This document shows positions 22,754 to 34,219 of a DNA stretch of 64,000 bases, one piece after another. The position numbers were made by a program, and so were the translations under genes. The notes under the pieces are model-generated. The model did not search any database and had not been told where the DNA came from. It saw only the letters and a list, made by a program, of their open reading frames with translations. Within the stretch, counting starts at the first letter, position 1; each line of letters starts with the position of its first letter. The DNA lies in NCBI GenBank assembly GCA_025266875.1, contig JALLLT010000001.1, forward strand, positions 248,001 through 312,000, read 5' to 3'. Source of the stretch: Fennellomyces sp. T-0311 (Eukaryota > Mucoromycota > Mucoromycetes > Mucorales > Lichtheimiaceae).

Positions 22754-24212
22754 AGCCTCAGAAGAATTAGGAATTAACAGTGGCTCCGAAACCGTGGGCG
22801 AAGCCCAAGAATATTAACCAAACCCCAACCGAGACATTTTAACCCCACAAATCTCATGCATTAAAGCCATCATCTTCTAGTAGTGCCCCTGGACACATAT
22901 TTTTCAAATTGTGGGCATGCTGCCAGGGAAAACCGCTAATGCATGTGACTTGTCCTAATTAGGTTGTGCATCGCCACTACCCACAAACACTTTTCTTTCG
23001 ACCTAAACGCTCTTCCTTTCGTCTTAAAACACTTTCTTTCAACCTGAGCACTTCATGTTCATCTTGATTGTTTTTACTTATCTTACTTGTTTTCAGAATA
23101 TAGTATAAATAGCCTCACTCTTAGCTTAGCCGAGAGAGAGGGCAGGAGCATACTCATCAGTCTTGACAGATTGTCAACCAATAAAAGAGCTTCTTTAAGC
23201 ACAACAGCTCCCACCACCATTTTCCATCGAGCTAGACGCTAAAAAATTGCTAACGATTAGGCCGATAGTGCCATCACAACAAACCGTACAGGTATAACCA
23301 GTTGATAACGTTTAACCTTCTTTTTTCGAAGGCTCATCAGCTTAAAGAGTATTATCTCCTTAATGTCAATGTGATGGGTACCGATCGAAAACATTTGTGT
23401 ACTTTCTTTAGTTAAAAGGTGTAAAATTATAAAGTAGATAATGGGGCGATCAATGGATGTAAATTTGTAGCGTTTACTGGGTGCTGAAGTGAAAGAAACG
23501 ATATATAGGCAATATTCTAGTGCCTTCAAATAAGGATTATCACCATAAATTACGGAATCAGTTTATGTCATACTAAAAAATGCATCACACGTTCGTTCTA
23601 TTGTCAGCGTTGTAGTATATGAGAGATACTGGCCCAGTATATACCAAAAGGACCCTTTAGTCAAGTCTTTATACCGGAGTTCCTTCAATATAAATATGTT
23701 CCGCCAATCGTAATTGTGAGTTCGCTCAACTAAAAGGCTTATTATGAAGGTTTCTCTCTATCTATGCTGATGACGAGCTGCGACGATGATGTGAGAAAGT
23801 TACTTCCGTATCATATCCATAAATCTATGTTATTGCCAAGAAATAATACGATTGGTCCTTTTTGTATCCGAGTCTATTATATCTTGATGTTATAGAGGCC
23901 GGGTGGTGTGTTAATCGATAATATACTCAACTTCCTCGATACCATCGGTCCCCGTCTTAAGGATATTCTTCTTGGAAATGCAAAATTTATAAGTACCAAA
24001 ATTCGAGACATAATATATGCGTGTACAAAATGATGGCGTTGCAAAATAGTCTGGTTAAACCTGTTCTGACGGTTATAATAAGCATGCATAGGCGATAGGA
24101 GTACAGACGCTAAATGTATCGGCTTAGATCTAACGGATCGACCAAGTTATAAATAAGTTGCTGACAACACTTTGCGATTCCAATTATTCAAAAATGGACA
24201 ATAACTGTTTAC
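22754..24212. other. Intergenic, LTR-like promoter signals at 23101-23200
   Basis: No supported gene. At 23101-23107 there is TATAAATAG, followed about 80 bases later by CCAATAAAAGAGC. This is the same TATA/poly(A) pairing as in the LTRs of this window but with otherwise different sequence, so it may be a solo LTR of another family whose ends I cannot fix. Short frames at 23257-23529 and 23877-24089 have no recognisable features. Confidence 0.4.
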
Positions 24213-26278
24213 TTAAAGATTATAGAATTTCTTTATAGCGTCACTGCTTTTGCTGATATATTCCTTGACTCCCATAAGCGACAGATAGCCTGTAGGACCG
24301 TTCACTCCATCCATAAATCCAACATCATTATTTTTCATGCGAATGCATAAGTCGCGCAGCATACTGTATTGCACAGGAAAACCTTTAGGTAACTGGTGGG
24401 CTGTAGCGTTGTCATCGTCCTCGTCGCTTCCTGGGGACTTTAACAGTTGTTTGCATAGATTGGAGACTGGGTTTGGATGAACGCGTGGAAGGGAAATATC
24501 CCATTGGACATCCTCGCGGATCATAGTTACAATATCGCTTATGGTACGTTCCATCACTTCCAAATTGATAAGTTCTGTGGCCAACTCCTTGATCAAGAAC
24601 TCGAACCGGTCTTTGAATTGCGGTACACGGAGAACTCGTTGCATAAATTCACGGTCTTGGTACCCAGGGTATGTCGTATAATTTCCAGAGAGCATATCGG
24701 AAAAGGAGACAAAGCTTTTTCCAAACGTGCCGTCCAAGTCAGATGGGATGAACACAAACTGGCTTGAATAAGGCCCAGTCTGATACATTAGATAGTTATC
24801 AGCCAAACTGATGTACCCATCAGAGAAGCCTGCTACGACTTCCAATGCTAGACTTTTGTAATATAAAGTTCAATCAAATGACAACAAAAAATTATATAAA
24901 GAGGTTACCTTCGTAGGACGCTTTCCATGTTGAAATGGCGTTGCCATGCTGCGACTGTGCAAGGTGTTCCTTGGGTAGGCGCCTCGGCAACAAATTTGGT
25001 GAGTCGCGCAAGTGGCATATAGGATGACTTTCCACGAGATGGATTGCCTTTGATTTTGTATTGACCCTTTGCGTAATACTCTTCGATATCACCTTCTTGA
25101 TCGCCATGATATCGAAGGTCGGAAATGTATGGTGTAGGATGCTGCAGGGTGTCTGCACCAGTGGCTTGATATAAAACGCCTTGCCGACACCAGCTTCTGC
25201 CATACCCAAACTCGTCACGAGTCCATAGATCACTGTACGATTCGACTAGCCCGAAAAGACCAATTGCCTGGTCATTCATAAACACTCTAAATATTTGTCT
25301 CAGATTCAGCCCTCTTGTTTGTGTATCAGATTTTGTACCTCACATATGAGAATGCCGAAGTTGGCAATCCCAATGAGCGCAATGTTCGGTAAGCAATGTC
25401 CTCACGGATATACGATGGGTCGCTATAAAGTGCGCGCAGCTTTAGCCGACGGAATCCGTGGAGCGTTCCCTTTTCCTTTTTGCAGATTTTTAGGTCATAG
25501 CTCAGCTTGGCATATCCTCGACTGCTTCGTCCTGCGACGCGGACCACGACATGCTCAAACTCTTGTATCCCCGCTGAACTATATGTCCGACTTGCATGAG
25601 AAGGCGACTTACTTCATACAAGGGGCGTCTACCTGATATAGAACATTTTTGTCTTGACTTTAATTTTTTCCATGTTGTTTTCGTGCATATTGTCAATATC
25701 AGTCTGATCAGCAATGAGGTGAATCGTTGAAATCTCTCCTTCGACATGGTATTCGGTAGGAATTCGGTGAATCACGGAAAGTTGCTTGTAAAGTTGTGGC
25801 AGTTGGGTCACAGGCCAAGTATTCTGCGTGCGGTTGTAAAAGTCGTGCACGGCATGCTTGTGCTTTTCCAATACAGTAGGCTCTTGATTCGGTTGCCTGA
25901 CAAAAGCTTCGCGTTCGATCACTTTGCTTTTCCTGGCTACGGCATAGTAGTAGCTTTCTTTTGGAAGAGGCGCCTTCCCACAATGAAGCAATGGCGATCC
26001 AGACGCACCGCGCTTTAGTTCATGTCGCTGATCATCCACAAATACTGACATGGACGCCTTTTTGTCCGTTACAAGAGAAATGACACAGTACGACCGATGA
26101 TTTGACGATCTAATTGCAACGCCTTGCTCCTGATATTTTTCATTGTATGGTATGGATTCATCACTGTTGTAGAACCCATACATGCAATAAAATACAGCTC
26201 CAAACCCTAATCACTTATAGATCAAAAAACTGAAACAGCTGGCTCGGCATAGTTACCAAGCAAAAGTAGTCGAAGCAT
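24213..26278 (-). CDS. CotH kinase family protein, 5 exons, 617 aa
   Basis: Exons by reading: 26278-26257, 26206-25633, 25578-25339, 25286-24909 and 24852-24213, with introns of 50, 54, 52 and 56 nt. The sum of 1854 nt is an exact number of codons. The 22-nt first exon supplies MLRLLLLG, and with exon 2 gives a hydrophobic N-terminus (about residues 1-17) that could be a signal peptide. Family landmarks are the REAFVRQ and PQLYKQL region, GRSSRGYAKLSYDLK, DEFGYGRSWCRQGVLYQ, NYLMY and the acidic PSDLDGTFGK motif at about residues 440-450, which matches the CotH kinase metal/ATP site. CotH proteins are spore-coat or surface proteins in bacteria and Mucorales. Whether this copy is secreted or active is inferred. 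The first exon is the least certain part; the next Met is at 26183. Confidence 0.82.
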
Positions 26279-27392
26279 GATGAAAAGAAAGGTCAAATGA
26301 AGCTACTTTGGCGTCTTTGGTTCGCTTATAAAGGCTGGTTTTGATGAACATGCGACAATCCAGTTATGTAGACCCGAATGTTCTACAAAAGTAAACATCG
26401 TAGCCGATGTAGGAGGATAAAGTTCATAACAGAGCTTTGCTGTTACTCTAGAAAATTTGTTGTAATGCTTCATTCACCAGTCAATAGAAAATATATTCCT
26501 TTAATACTTAGTTTAATCGGTACTACAGGAATATTGTTTACTATAAGCAAAGTGATAGATGCTTCTTATCCCGCATGTGTCCACAGATGAGAACTGGGAA
26601 AACTCCATAACGTATGACCCTCCGCCGGTGTGTTTAGCATAACTAAACTTCTGTGTACTTGATGATTGCTTCGGCCCTTTAGATATTCTGTTTATTCAGG
26701 CTCATATGTACATCAGCTACAATGCTCTCAGGGACAATCAGCGGAATTTTCAGGATTTGGTTTGAGATGGCTCGTATGTAAACAAGCGGAAGCAGAGCGC
26801 TAGTATCAACTACAATACATGAATCTTATTACTACAATGTATGCCCTTTAGTTGTCGATAGTATCTCACTGTTAAGTTGAGTTTAGACTTTCGTTGTATA
26901 TAATAAGCACATTCGTCCTTTTCCAGCGTAGTAGCTGTGTGTGCGCTTGCAGCTTACTGTCTTTATGTAGCATCTGCCCATCATCGTAGTCCGGAACATT
27001 TTTGCAAAAGAGGGTTACTTACCATGAATCTCGGTAATACACTGTCCTCCGTCGGCTAAATATCTCATTAAATAATTAGTACGAAAACTTCCATACAGAA
27101 GCAAATATCTAGAGTCGAGTATAAGATGATAGCTAAAGCGGCGTGCGTCTTGGACCTATTAGAACCTATTCAACAGTGCATTGGCTAATTATTTGAGTAA
27201 GCCGTTCTTCTTACCGTCAGTAACTAAAAGTTTGATGGCTACTGTTTCTTTTCTATGCCATTCTGGACAAAAGCTTACCATAGTATCGGATCCACAGCCA
27301 CAATTGTCTTTGCAGTGTAACCGAAATATTTCAACGATAGGAAAAGTTTTACGCATTTGCTTGTTGTTCTGTTCCCAATCTGCTACGCGAGC
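26279..27392. other. Divergent intergenic region between CotH and F-box genes
   Basis: About 1.1 kb of AT-rich sequence holding the presumptive promoters of the minus-strand CotH gene and the plus-strand F-box gene. A short frame at 26378-26590 has no recognisable features. I see no repeat, RNA gene or strong TATA element close to either start. Confidence 0.45.
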
Positions 27393-29198
27393 ATGGAAGA
27401 TGCGATGAGTAATGTTAATGACCAGCGATCCGAGCATCTTTTCCTCGACAAATTCCCGTTGGAGATTGCAACAGTGATCTTTTCGTTCCTTACACAGGAC
27501 GATTGCGTAACGTGCATGAGCGTATGTCAACAATGGTATACCATTGTGCCTCAGTGTTCACAAGGTGTATGGAAAGACCTGTGCATTTCTGGTATCGACA
27601 CCCGGGTGAAAGATGCCCGCTGGCGTCTGTGCATTGGTGAGCATGTCCGGAGCGTCAAGTTTTGTAAATTCCGAGAGGATGTGTACCTTTACAATACGAT
27701 GCAACAGCTTATCAACGCAGAATGTAATCAAATCAAAAGCCTTGGTATGTGATTATAGAAGAACTCAATGTGCGAGTTGTGATATTAATATGTGTTGATA
27801 GTTTTTGATGAATGCACTACTACCCTGTGGTCATACCACTTTTACATGTTACTGGGACAGCTAGCGAAATCAACGACCGAGTTAACCTTCAGACAACATT
27901 CCCATGGACTGTGCCTGAATCATGTGCTATCCCTGTGTCCCAAGCTTATGTACCTCTTGTTTAAAGGCTCAGTTTACGAGTATCTGAACCTGCGAAATAT
28001 ACCTTTTGCTACGGATCCTCCAGTTGGATTTACCAATCTGACATATTTGTTTGTGGACGTTACGGAACACCGGGTTACAGAAAAGTTGGTGCCTATTATA
28101 CGGCGATGTCCCAACCTGCGGTATCTTGGCTACAAACTTATTTATCTGACGGAGTATCTGCTGCCTGATACTGAAGTAATTGATCTCGACGAAATTTTTT
28201 CGCTGTGCCCGAAATTGGTATATTTGGAGATGAACTCGGAAGAATTCCTGAAGTATCGGGATACTCGTTCGTTCGATCCTATTCGCATGAACAAGAGCAA
28301 AGATGCATCTAGTCTTCGATTTTTTACAGCAAGAGAAACCATCCACTGCGGTATCAATAAGCTGGGATATTATCTAGTGCAGAACGCAGATGCACTGGAG
28401 TACCTTTCTATCTACGGCCGCAGTAATGATTGGACATCCGTATTGAAGCGCCTTCGGCTCCCAAGACTGCGTAAGCTTGCTTGCAAAGACATCACTTGCG
28501 AGGATGGTACAATGGACATGCTTCTCGGTCGCTGCCCTGCTCTGGAGGATCTGAGCATCATGTGCTCAGGCAATGTGAATCTGCATATACTAAGTGCCTT
28601 GCAAGTTTTGCCGAATCTGAAGCGCCTCGAACTAAATGGCATCTCACTTCACTACTATAGCAACACATCTTCCGGTTCAGTAACCCAATTTGACCATTTA
28701 GGTGCGAATAATAAGTCTATATTACAAGAAATCCACCTTGGAAGTTCGCATCCTATTACCGATGTACTACTTCAGGAGCTACCATGGTTGCGGTCCTTGA
28801 AATATGTGATGATGACTCTTTCTCACCGAACCGGTCCTCAATATACAGATGGCGCGCTCTGTCGCTTTATCGAAAGGCTCAAGCAAACGAAGATTGAAAC
28901 GCTTCGTCTTTTTGGCTTGCAGAATCTCCCGCCGGCCGCGATCCGGGAAATTGGCAAATTACCTACCCTCCAGCGTATAGCACTAAACAGCCTTTACCAT
29001 GGCATAGAAATCGATGCGACTGATTTCCTCTATATGCTTCGTGCCAGCAAGTCTCTCAGTTCTGCCGATGTCGTTGGATTGAGGCTACTTGGAACCGAGG
29101 ATGATGACGCTGCATTTGAACAAATACGATCACTAGGATTCGAATTGACTAAAAGAGATCGCTATGGACTGCATGATTTGTATTTGACAAAAGAATAG
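27393..29198 (+). CDS. F-box/LRR-like protein, 2 exons, 582 aa
   Basis: Exons 27393-27744 and 27802-29198, joined by a 57 nt GT-AG intron. The sum of 1749 nt is in frame. Residues about 20-60 form an F-box (FPLEIATVIFSFLTQDDCVT, then CQQWY and VWKDLCI). The rest is a series of irregular leucine-rich repeats (CPKLMYLL, CPNLRYLGY, CPKLVYLEM, CPALEDLSIM, LPNLKRLELNG, LPTLQRIAL). F-box proteins bind Skp1 in SCF ubiquitin ligases through the F-box and substrates through the LRRs; here the substrate is unknown. The first ATG after the preceding in-frame alternative starts is at 27393, and an ATG at codon 5 is also possible. Long families of such F-box/LRR genes occur in Mucorales. Confidence 0.85.
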
Positions 29199-29915
29199 TG
29201 CAGTGTTTGAGGACCAATTCCTTATTTTAAAAGAGTTTATTTATAATATGTTGTGCACGATACGTTTTTGGACTGTACGAGTATGATTGGCAATTGCTGC
29301 AACATTATATCATGCTCTTGACTCATTTTCATCTGAGGTTATGATCACCAATATATGTTTGTTTTAAATGGGATAATAACATATTGTAGCTTACTGCTAG
29401 GATCTTTGTTACTCGGTTTATATTTTTGAAGATGCAAAGAAAAAGTGCTCATTTATATCTAAATGAAAAATTTCAGAGATGGGGACTCCATCATATCTTT
29501 TGGGTTATTTTGCAATCTTTCTCTATAGTGAAAGTCACTTTTCTCTACAAGTTCAACTAGTTTATGTTGTAATAACTTTTGCGCCGCGTAGCAGCCAATC
29601 TCATAGCTAGCTACGAGAGTTAATGTTCACCAGATCAAACGCTAAGCTTTATTTTGGGCACACAGGCAGCCTTTATGCTCCTGTACTGTGTAGCAACAGC
29701 TGTAACTTTCTATTCTAAAAATATACACGACGTCTGTTTCGATGGCGCGTGCAATAAGAGAATTCCGTGAACCTCCATAAGATCATAGACACAAAAAAGC
29801 TGAGTTGGCTAACCAATTTTTTTTGGGCTCAGAAGTAGGGCTTTAAACGGGCCATGCCCGAGAGATATCGGGGCCATTCAGTCGGTCCACACCTATGGCC
29901 CGTAGTCCGTCGCAC
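29199..29915. other. Intergenic, no gene seen
   Basis: AT-rich 3' flank of the F-box gene. 29830-29910 contains a GGCCATGCCCGAGAGATATCGGGGCC-type palindromic stretch. Its word GGGCTTTAAACGGGCCATG is echoed (inverted) near 45900-45945. Otherwise no coding or RNA feature is supported. Confidence 0.4.
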
Positions 29916-30297
29916 TGTCGTATTCCCGGCATACACCATCATCCATGGTTACATGCTTTTCCTTAGTCCTCGATTATATCCAATGTCATTACGACATCAA
30001 CAACCGTACAGTTATCGATTGCCCTATTTGCTCTTATGTGCAACCTTGATTTGGGTTTACCGATCGTAAGGCAACTCCTTTAACTTGGTTCTATATGTTC
30101 TTCGGCTCCTTCATCTATAAGGCAAGGTAATATGAAAGTCAGCAATAACATGGATCGTAGGCTTACTAGACAAAGGATTCGCATTCTTCGTCCTGAACTC
30201 ATCAACAGTATAAATAGAGAGCAGTTTTCCTCAATAAAACAGAATCTTATTTTAACCTCGTCATTTTGAAAGCCTTCTTCAATTCAGCGATAGCACT
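29916..30297 (+). mobile_element. Solo LTR (plus)
   Basis: Begins TGTCGTATTCCCGGCATACA. It contains ACATCAACAACCGTACAGTT, a TATAAATAGAGAGCAG box, CCTCAATAAAACAG and an AACCTCGTCATTTTGAAAG block, and ends in a degraded GCGATAGCACT. It is most like the LTRs at 43170 and 52853. Flanking pentamers do not match. Confidence 0.6.
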
Positions 30298-31258
30298 GTG
30301 TGTAACGGTTAAGTTAATCAGTTGGAAATAACACTTTCTTATCTAAAGGTATAAAAAGAGTGGATCGATAATAGATAATTCACAAGCTCTTTCCTTTATA
30401 CAATCCATTTAGTTCTTGTTAGCTTAATCGACTACGGAGGTTGCCGGATGGGAAAACTGTTCCACCGTTCTAACTTCTGAAGAATCGACGAATTTGGATT
30501 TTCTTTTTAGGGCGTACTGCAGATTGGCAGTGATTCATAAGAACCAACCTTTTGTAGACTGGTTATGTTGTAACGAGTAAGATCGGTCTGCGCTATCACA
30601 ATTTCCCAATTCAAATTTTTCATAATACTATCAACGTATATCCAACGTCTTTTGCTATTACTTATCAATCTGTAACCTCCGAACAAGTATAAATAGCTCG
30701 ATCTTGCAGAGCGAAAAAAGCAGTTAGCTTATGCACACAAACATTGGACAACGTATTGATATCTTTTTGATCTGAATAGGCCAAAAGTGCCCAGATCTAT
30801 TATTTTTGCTAACGCATCCAACCTGCAGATCTTTTTTCGAACTTACCTTTGTGAACTACCGGTCACTCTCTTACACAAAATACTCTTTCAGCGTTTATCA
30901 AGGAAACCCTAGATACAATCCACTTTTGCCTAGCAACAGTTGTTTTGCCCACTGCCATACCCGACGTAGCACTGTCCGCAGCCTTCTGCTACACTCCGTT
31001 AGAGTGCCTGTCCCTGCCGCAAGTCACAGTGCCAATTTAGAGCCACATGCCTCATACATAAAAAACAATCCCATTGCGCGCACACAGCAAAACTGCAAAC
31101 ACCCCAACACGTAGCCACCAGTTGCAGCACTCGCGCGCACCATTCAAAAGCATCCCAGACCCACACAGCCCACCCAGCGTGACACAAAGAAAATCCCCGC
31201 AACACCCCCGCCAACCGCCAAAAATGATTCCTCCAAGCTCTTGCTTGAATCCATGGTA
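30298..31258. other. Spacer with a TATA-type promoter signal, no supported gene
   Basis: GTATAAATAGCTCG at about 30688 resembles the LTR/Pol II promoter boxes of this window, but the following frame (30806-31114, about 100 aa) has low-complexity composition and no domain, so I do not call it a gene. A TTTTT run at 31222-31226 lies about 30 bases beyond the 3' end of the minus-strand tRNA and could be its Pol III terminator. Confidence 0.4.
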
Positions 31259-31331
31259 TGACCCCTGAGCGACTCGAACGCCCAACCTTCTGATCTGGAG
31301 TCAGACGCGCTGCCATTTACGCCAAGGAGTC
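31259..31331 (-). tRNA. tRNA-Trp (anticodon CCA), no intron
   Basis: The minus strand folds as a standard 73-nt cloverleaf. It has acceptor GACTCCT/AGGGGTC (one G-U) with discriminator A, D stem GCGT/GCGC around AAATGGCA, anticodon stem TCTGA/TCAGA with loop CTCCAGA, variable AGGTT, and T stem GGGCG/CGCTC around TTCGAGT. The anticodon CCA specifies tryptophan. The T-loop is TTCGAGT and the B box is slightly off consensus. Its 5' half is duplicated in the adjacent tandem array. Confidence 0.9.
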
Positions 31332-32325
31332 ATCGATATCACTACCATTTGACGATTAGAAGAAGAAGAAGAGCAATTGTGGCATCAGGGGATTTTTTGG
31401 GGATTTTTTGGGGATTTTTTGGGATTAAAAATTAGTTTTTTCGATTTTCCGCGGGTATTTTCGGACGATATTTGGCACACAGATGCGCGCGGGTGTGGTC
31501 TACATGCATGGGAAGTTTGGAATGGAGCAGCAAAGTATGTGCAGAAATATTGAATTTACTGTATTTATGGTTTATTTATTAATTAATTTTCTGGATATGG
31601 TTGTCATGTCAACTGTGGTGCTGCTACACCCCCACTCATCTACACCCTCTATTCCTCTCTCGACCAGACGCGCTGCCATTTACGCCAAGGAGTCTTCGAT
31701 ATCACTACCATTTGACGATTAGAAGAAGAAGAAGAGCAATTGTGGCATCAGGGGATTTTTTGGGGATTTTTTGGGGATTTTTTGGGATTAAAAATTAGTT
31801 TTTTCGATTTTCCGCGGGTATTTTCGGACGATATTTGGCACACAGATGCGCGTGGGTGTGGTCTACATGCATGGGAAGTTTGGAATGGAGCAGCAAAGTA
31901 TGTGCAGAAATATTGAATTTACTGTATTTATGGTTTATTTATTAATTAATTTTCTGGATATGGTTGTCATGTCAACTGTGGTGCTGCTACACCCCCACTC
32001 ATCTACACCCTCTTTTCCTCTCTCGACCAAACGCGCTACCATTTACGCCAAGGAGTCATCGATATTACGATCGTTTGACGATTGGAGGAAGAAGAAGAGC
32101 AATTGTGAGATCAGGGGATTTTTTGGGATTAAAAATTAGTTTTTTCGATTTTCCGCGGGTATTTTCGGACGATATTTGGCACACAGATGCGCGTGGGTGT
32201 GGTCTACATGCATGAGAAGTTTGGAATGGAACAGCAAAGTATGTACAGAAATATTGAATTTACTGTATTTATGGTTTATTTATTAATTAATTTTCTGAGT
32301 GTAGTTGTCATGGCAACTGTGGTGC
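31302..32325. repeat. Three-unit tandem array containing tRNA-Trp 5' halves
   Basis: Units start at 31302, 31665 and 32028 (363, 363 and about 298 bp). Each begins with the 30 bases that encode the 5' half of the tRNA-Trp on the minus strand (CAGACGCGCTGCC and the following bases). Then come a GAAGAAGAAGAGCAATTGTG stretch, GGGGATTTTTTGGGGATT runs, TTTTCCGCGGGTATTTTCGG, and a conserved AT-rich part with TTATTTATTAATTAATTTTC. Only the first unit continues into a complete tRNA. The later two tRNA halves begin inside the anticodon stem-loop and carry one to three changes. Frames read across the units are simply repeated DNA. Confidence 0.85.
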
Positions 32326-32624
32326 AAATATGCATAGCCCACTTTAAGTACTTTTTGCACCCAATGAGATGCGATACACACTATTGTATACTTTTATTAT
32401 AGTTTCTGTTTCTACTTTGTAGTGAAACAACTATAGATGATAATAGTAGAAGGCATTTCCTATCAGATAATTGTCGTATCTTATGCCTTCCCATAGAGAG
32501 TGCCTTCTTAATTCAGTCTTAGACACATCCATTCTATTCATTCTTTTAATGGCACCAACTGTACGTCATCCACTTTGATTTAGATTAGGACATCAAAGAA
32601 CTTATCAAGTTTATCTGAAACATA

Positions 32625-33050
32625 TGTTGTATCCACAACATGATTATAGCTTATGCATCACTTACTGTTGTTTGCTTATTGGCGGCAAGTTATCTTAATT
32701 TTCCAATCTACAGCTACATCTCTTTCTTGATATGTGTTCATCATAATAACCTTTCATATCTTAATGAAACATACACAACCCTGGTTACCACAGCAGCTCA
32801 TATATAACAGTGCAGACCATAGGATACTTACAATCATGTGCGTTGCTGTGTGTTGTATCCACAACATGGTTATTGCTGATGCATCATTTACCCTTGTTTG
32901 CTTATTGACAACGGGTTACTTTAATTTTCCGATCTACAGCCACATCCCTGTCTTGACATGCGTTCATCGTAATAACCTTGCCTATCTTAGTGAAACCCAC
33001 ATAACCCTGGTTACCACAGTGGTTCATGTGCCTTACAACCATGTCAATGA
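32625..33050. repeat. Tandem duplication with a 226 bp period
   Basis: Two diverged units, 32625-32850 and 32851-about 33050, each start with the palindrome TGTTGTATCCACAACA. Each shares TTGTTTGCTTATTG, TTAATTTTCC, GTTCATC(A/G)TAATAACCTT and ACCCTGGTTACCACAG. No gene is supported. The frame at 32734-33069 is a by-product. Confidence 0.7.
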
Positions 33051-33797
33051 TCCAACCCCTCGAGAATAAGCTTTTATTATTTAAAGTGATGATTCAACAT
33101 ACGAAATAAATCAGTTATTACTTGAGTCTCGTCACTTACCTGCCTCTTCTTATTGTTGAATATCACACTGTGAGTCAGACAATGTTACGATAATGACCTG
33201 AAGGTGGAATCGGTTATATGAGAGTATAAACGATGAAGATTCCTGTATCCAGAATCCTGCTTTATATATATTTTAGATATTAGGGGGTAATAGCTAAGGC
33301 ATCTATAATCTACAATCTACAAATTCTATTTAAGCTATATGTAATCCTAATAGCCTTATCCAACCATGTGCCATATGAGTTGTTGCATGCTATGTCTATC
33401 AATACAGTATATGGATACTGCATGGCAATCAACTGGGTTGCAGGTTGGATAATGTCTGTAATCACTGCAAAAAATTTTTGGGTGAATTTTGGGTGAATGA
33501 GTTTTTGAGGTGATTAAACATAAGCTTTTTAACCACTTGTACTACCATTTTTAGTAACTCAAGTGGTTAAAAAGCTTATGTTTAACCATTTGGAAAAATT
33601 ATTCACCAAAATTCACCCAAAATTTTTTTGCAGTGAATGGACACACCATTACATCATGTGCCTTACAACCATGTTAATGATCCAACCCCTCGAGAATAAG
33701 CTTTTATTATTTAAAGTGATGATTCGACATACAAAATAAGTCAGTTATTATTTAAGTCTCGTCACTTATCTGCCTCTTTTTATTATTAAATATCATA
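33025..33797. repeat. Pair of about 143 bp direct repeats flanking a MITE-bearing segment
   Basis: 33025-33167 and 33655-33797 match closely (CATGTGCCTTACAACCATGT, CCTCGAGAATAAGCTTTTAT, GAGTCTCGTCACTTA). Both contain AATAAGC and GTCTCGTCAC, reminiscent of the 3' part of the LTRs here. They could be remnants of LTRs of a related element, with about 490 bp between them that includes the foldback MITE. No gene is seen in the interval. Confidence 0.55.
33463..33635. mobile_element. Foldback MITE with CACTGCAAAAAA ends, copy 1
   Basis: 173 bp beginning CACTGCAAAAAATTTTTGGG and ending TTTTTTTGCAGTG. Almost the entire element is an inverted repeat, with the arms meeting around TACTACCATTTTTAGTA (the inner arms include AAGCTTTTTAACCACTTG). 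It is flanked by AAT on both sides, a possible 3 bp target duplication. A second copy lies at 46263-46435. It has no coding capacity. The CACTG terminus and 3 bp duplication suggest mobilisation by a CACTA-type transposase; this is an inference. Confidence 0.75.
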
Positions 33798-33825
33798 CAA
33801 AGGATTCGTCTTTATTATCTCATCT

Positions 33826-34219
33826 TGTCGTATCCTGACATACCTGTCATCCATTGTCTACAGACCTTTCCATCTCAGCCTTCGTTACATCCATTCCTTT
33901 ATTTCGACATCAACAACCGCACAGTTATCTATTGGCCTGTTCACTGGCTTGTGTGTCAGTGAGACCTTGATCTGGGTTCAGACTTCAAGAAGGACCATTC
34001 ACGTTAACTCAGTCTCTGCATGATTATCTGCTCCTTTGTAATAAGGCAGTATGGTCATTAGGGATTATGGTAATAACACGGATTCGGCTCTGATAGAAAA
34101 GCATTCACCTTCTCCGTCCCGACTCATCATCATTATAAATAGAGTGTAGTTTTTCTCAATAAAACATCATCTTATTTTTAGTCTCGTCATTTGAAGCTTT
34201 CCAATTGAGCGATACCACA
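33826..34219 (+). mobile_element. Solo LTR (plus) with near-perfect 5 bp duplication
   Basis: 394 bp, TGTCGTATCCTGACATACCT to GCGATACCACA, nearly identical to 38465-38859. It contains TATAAATAGAGTG, CTCAATAAAACATC and AGTCTCGTCATTTGAAGC. Flanking CATCT (left) and CACCT (right) differ by one base and probably represent an original 5 bp target duplication. Confidence 0.75.

Noticed and set aside
31302..32325. CRISPR-like array
   Set aside because: Repeat units are over 300 bp with no short repeat/variable spacer structure, and this is a eukaryotic genome.
31483..32402. Three similar 71-97 codon frames beginning MR(A/V)GVVYMHGKFGMEQQ
   Set aside because: They recur only because the DNA is a tandem array with a period of about 363 bp. 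Lengths differ, and there is no domain or start context.
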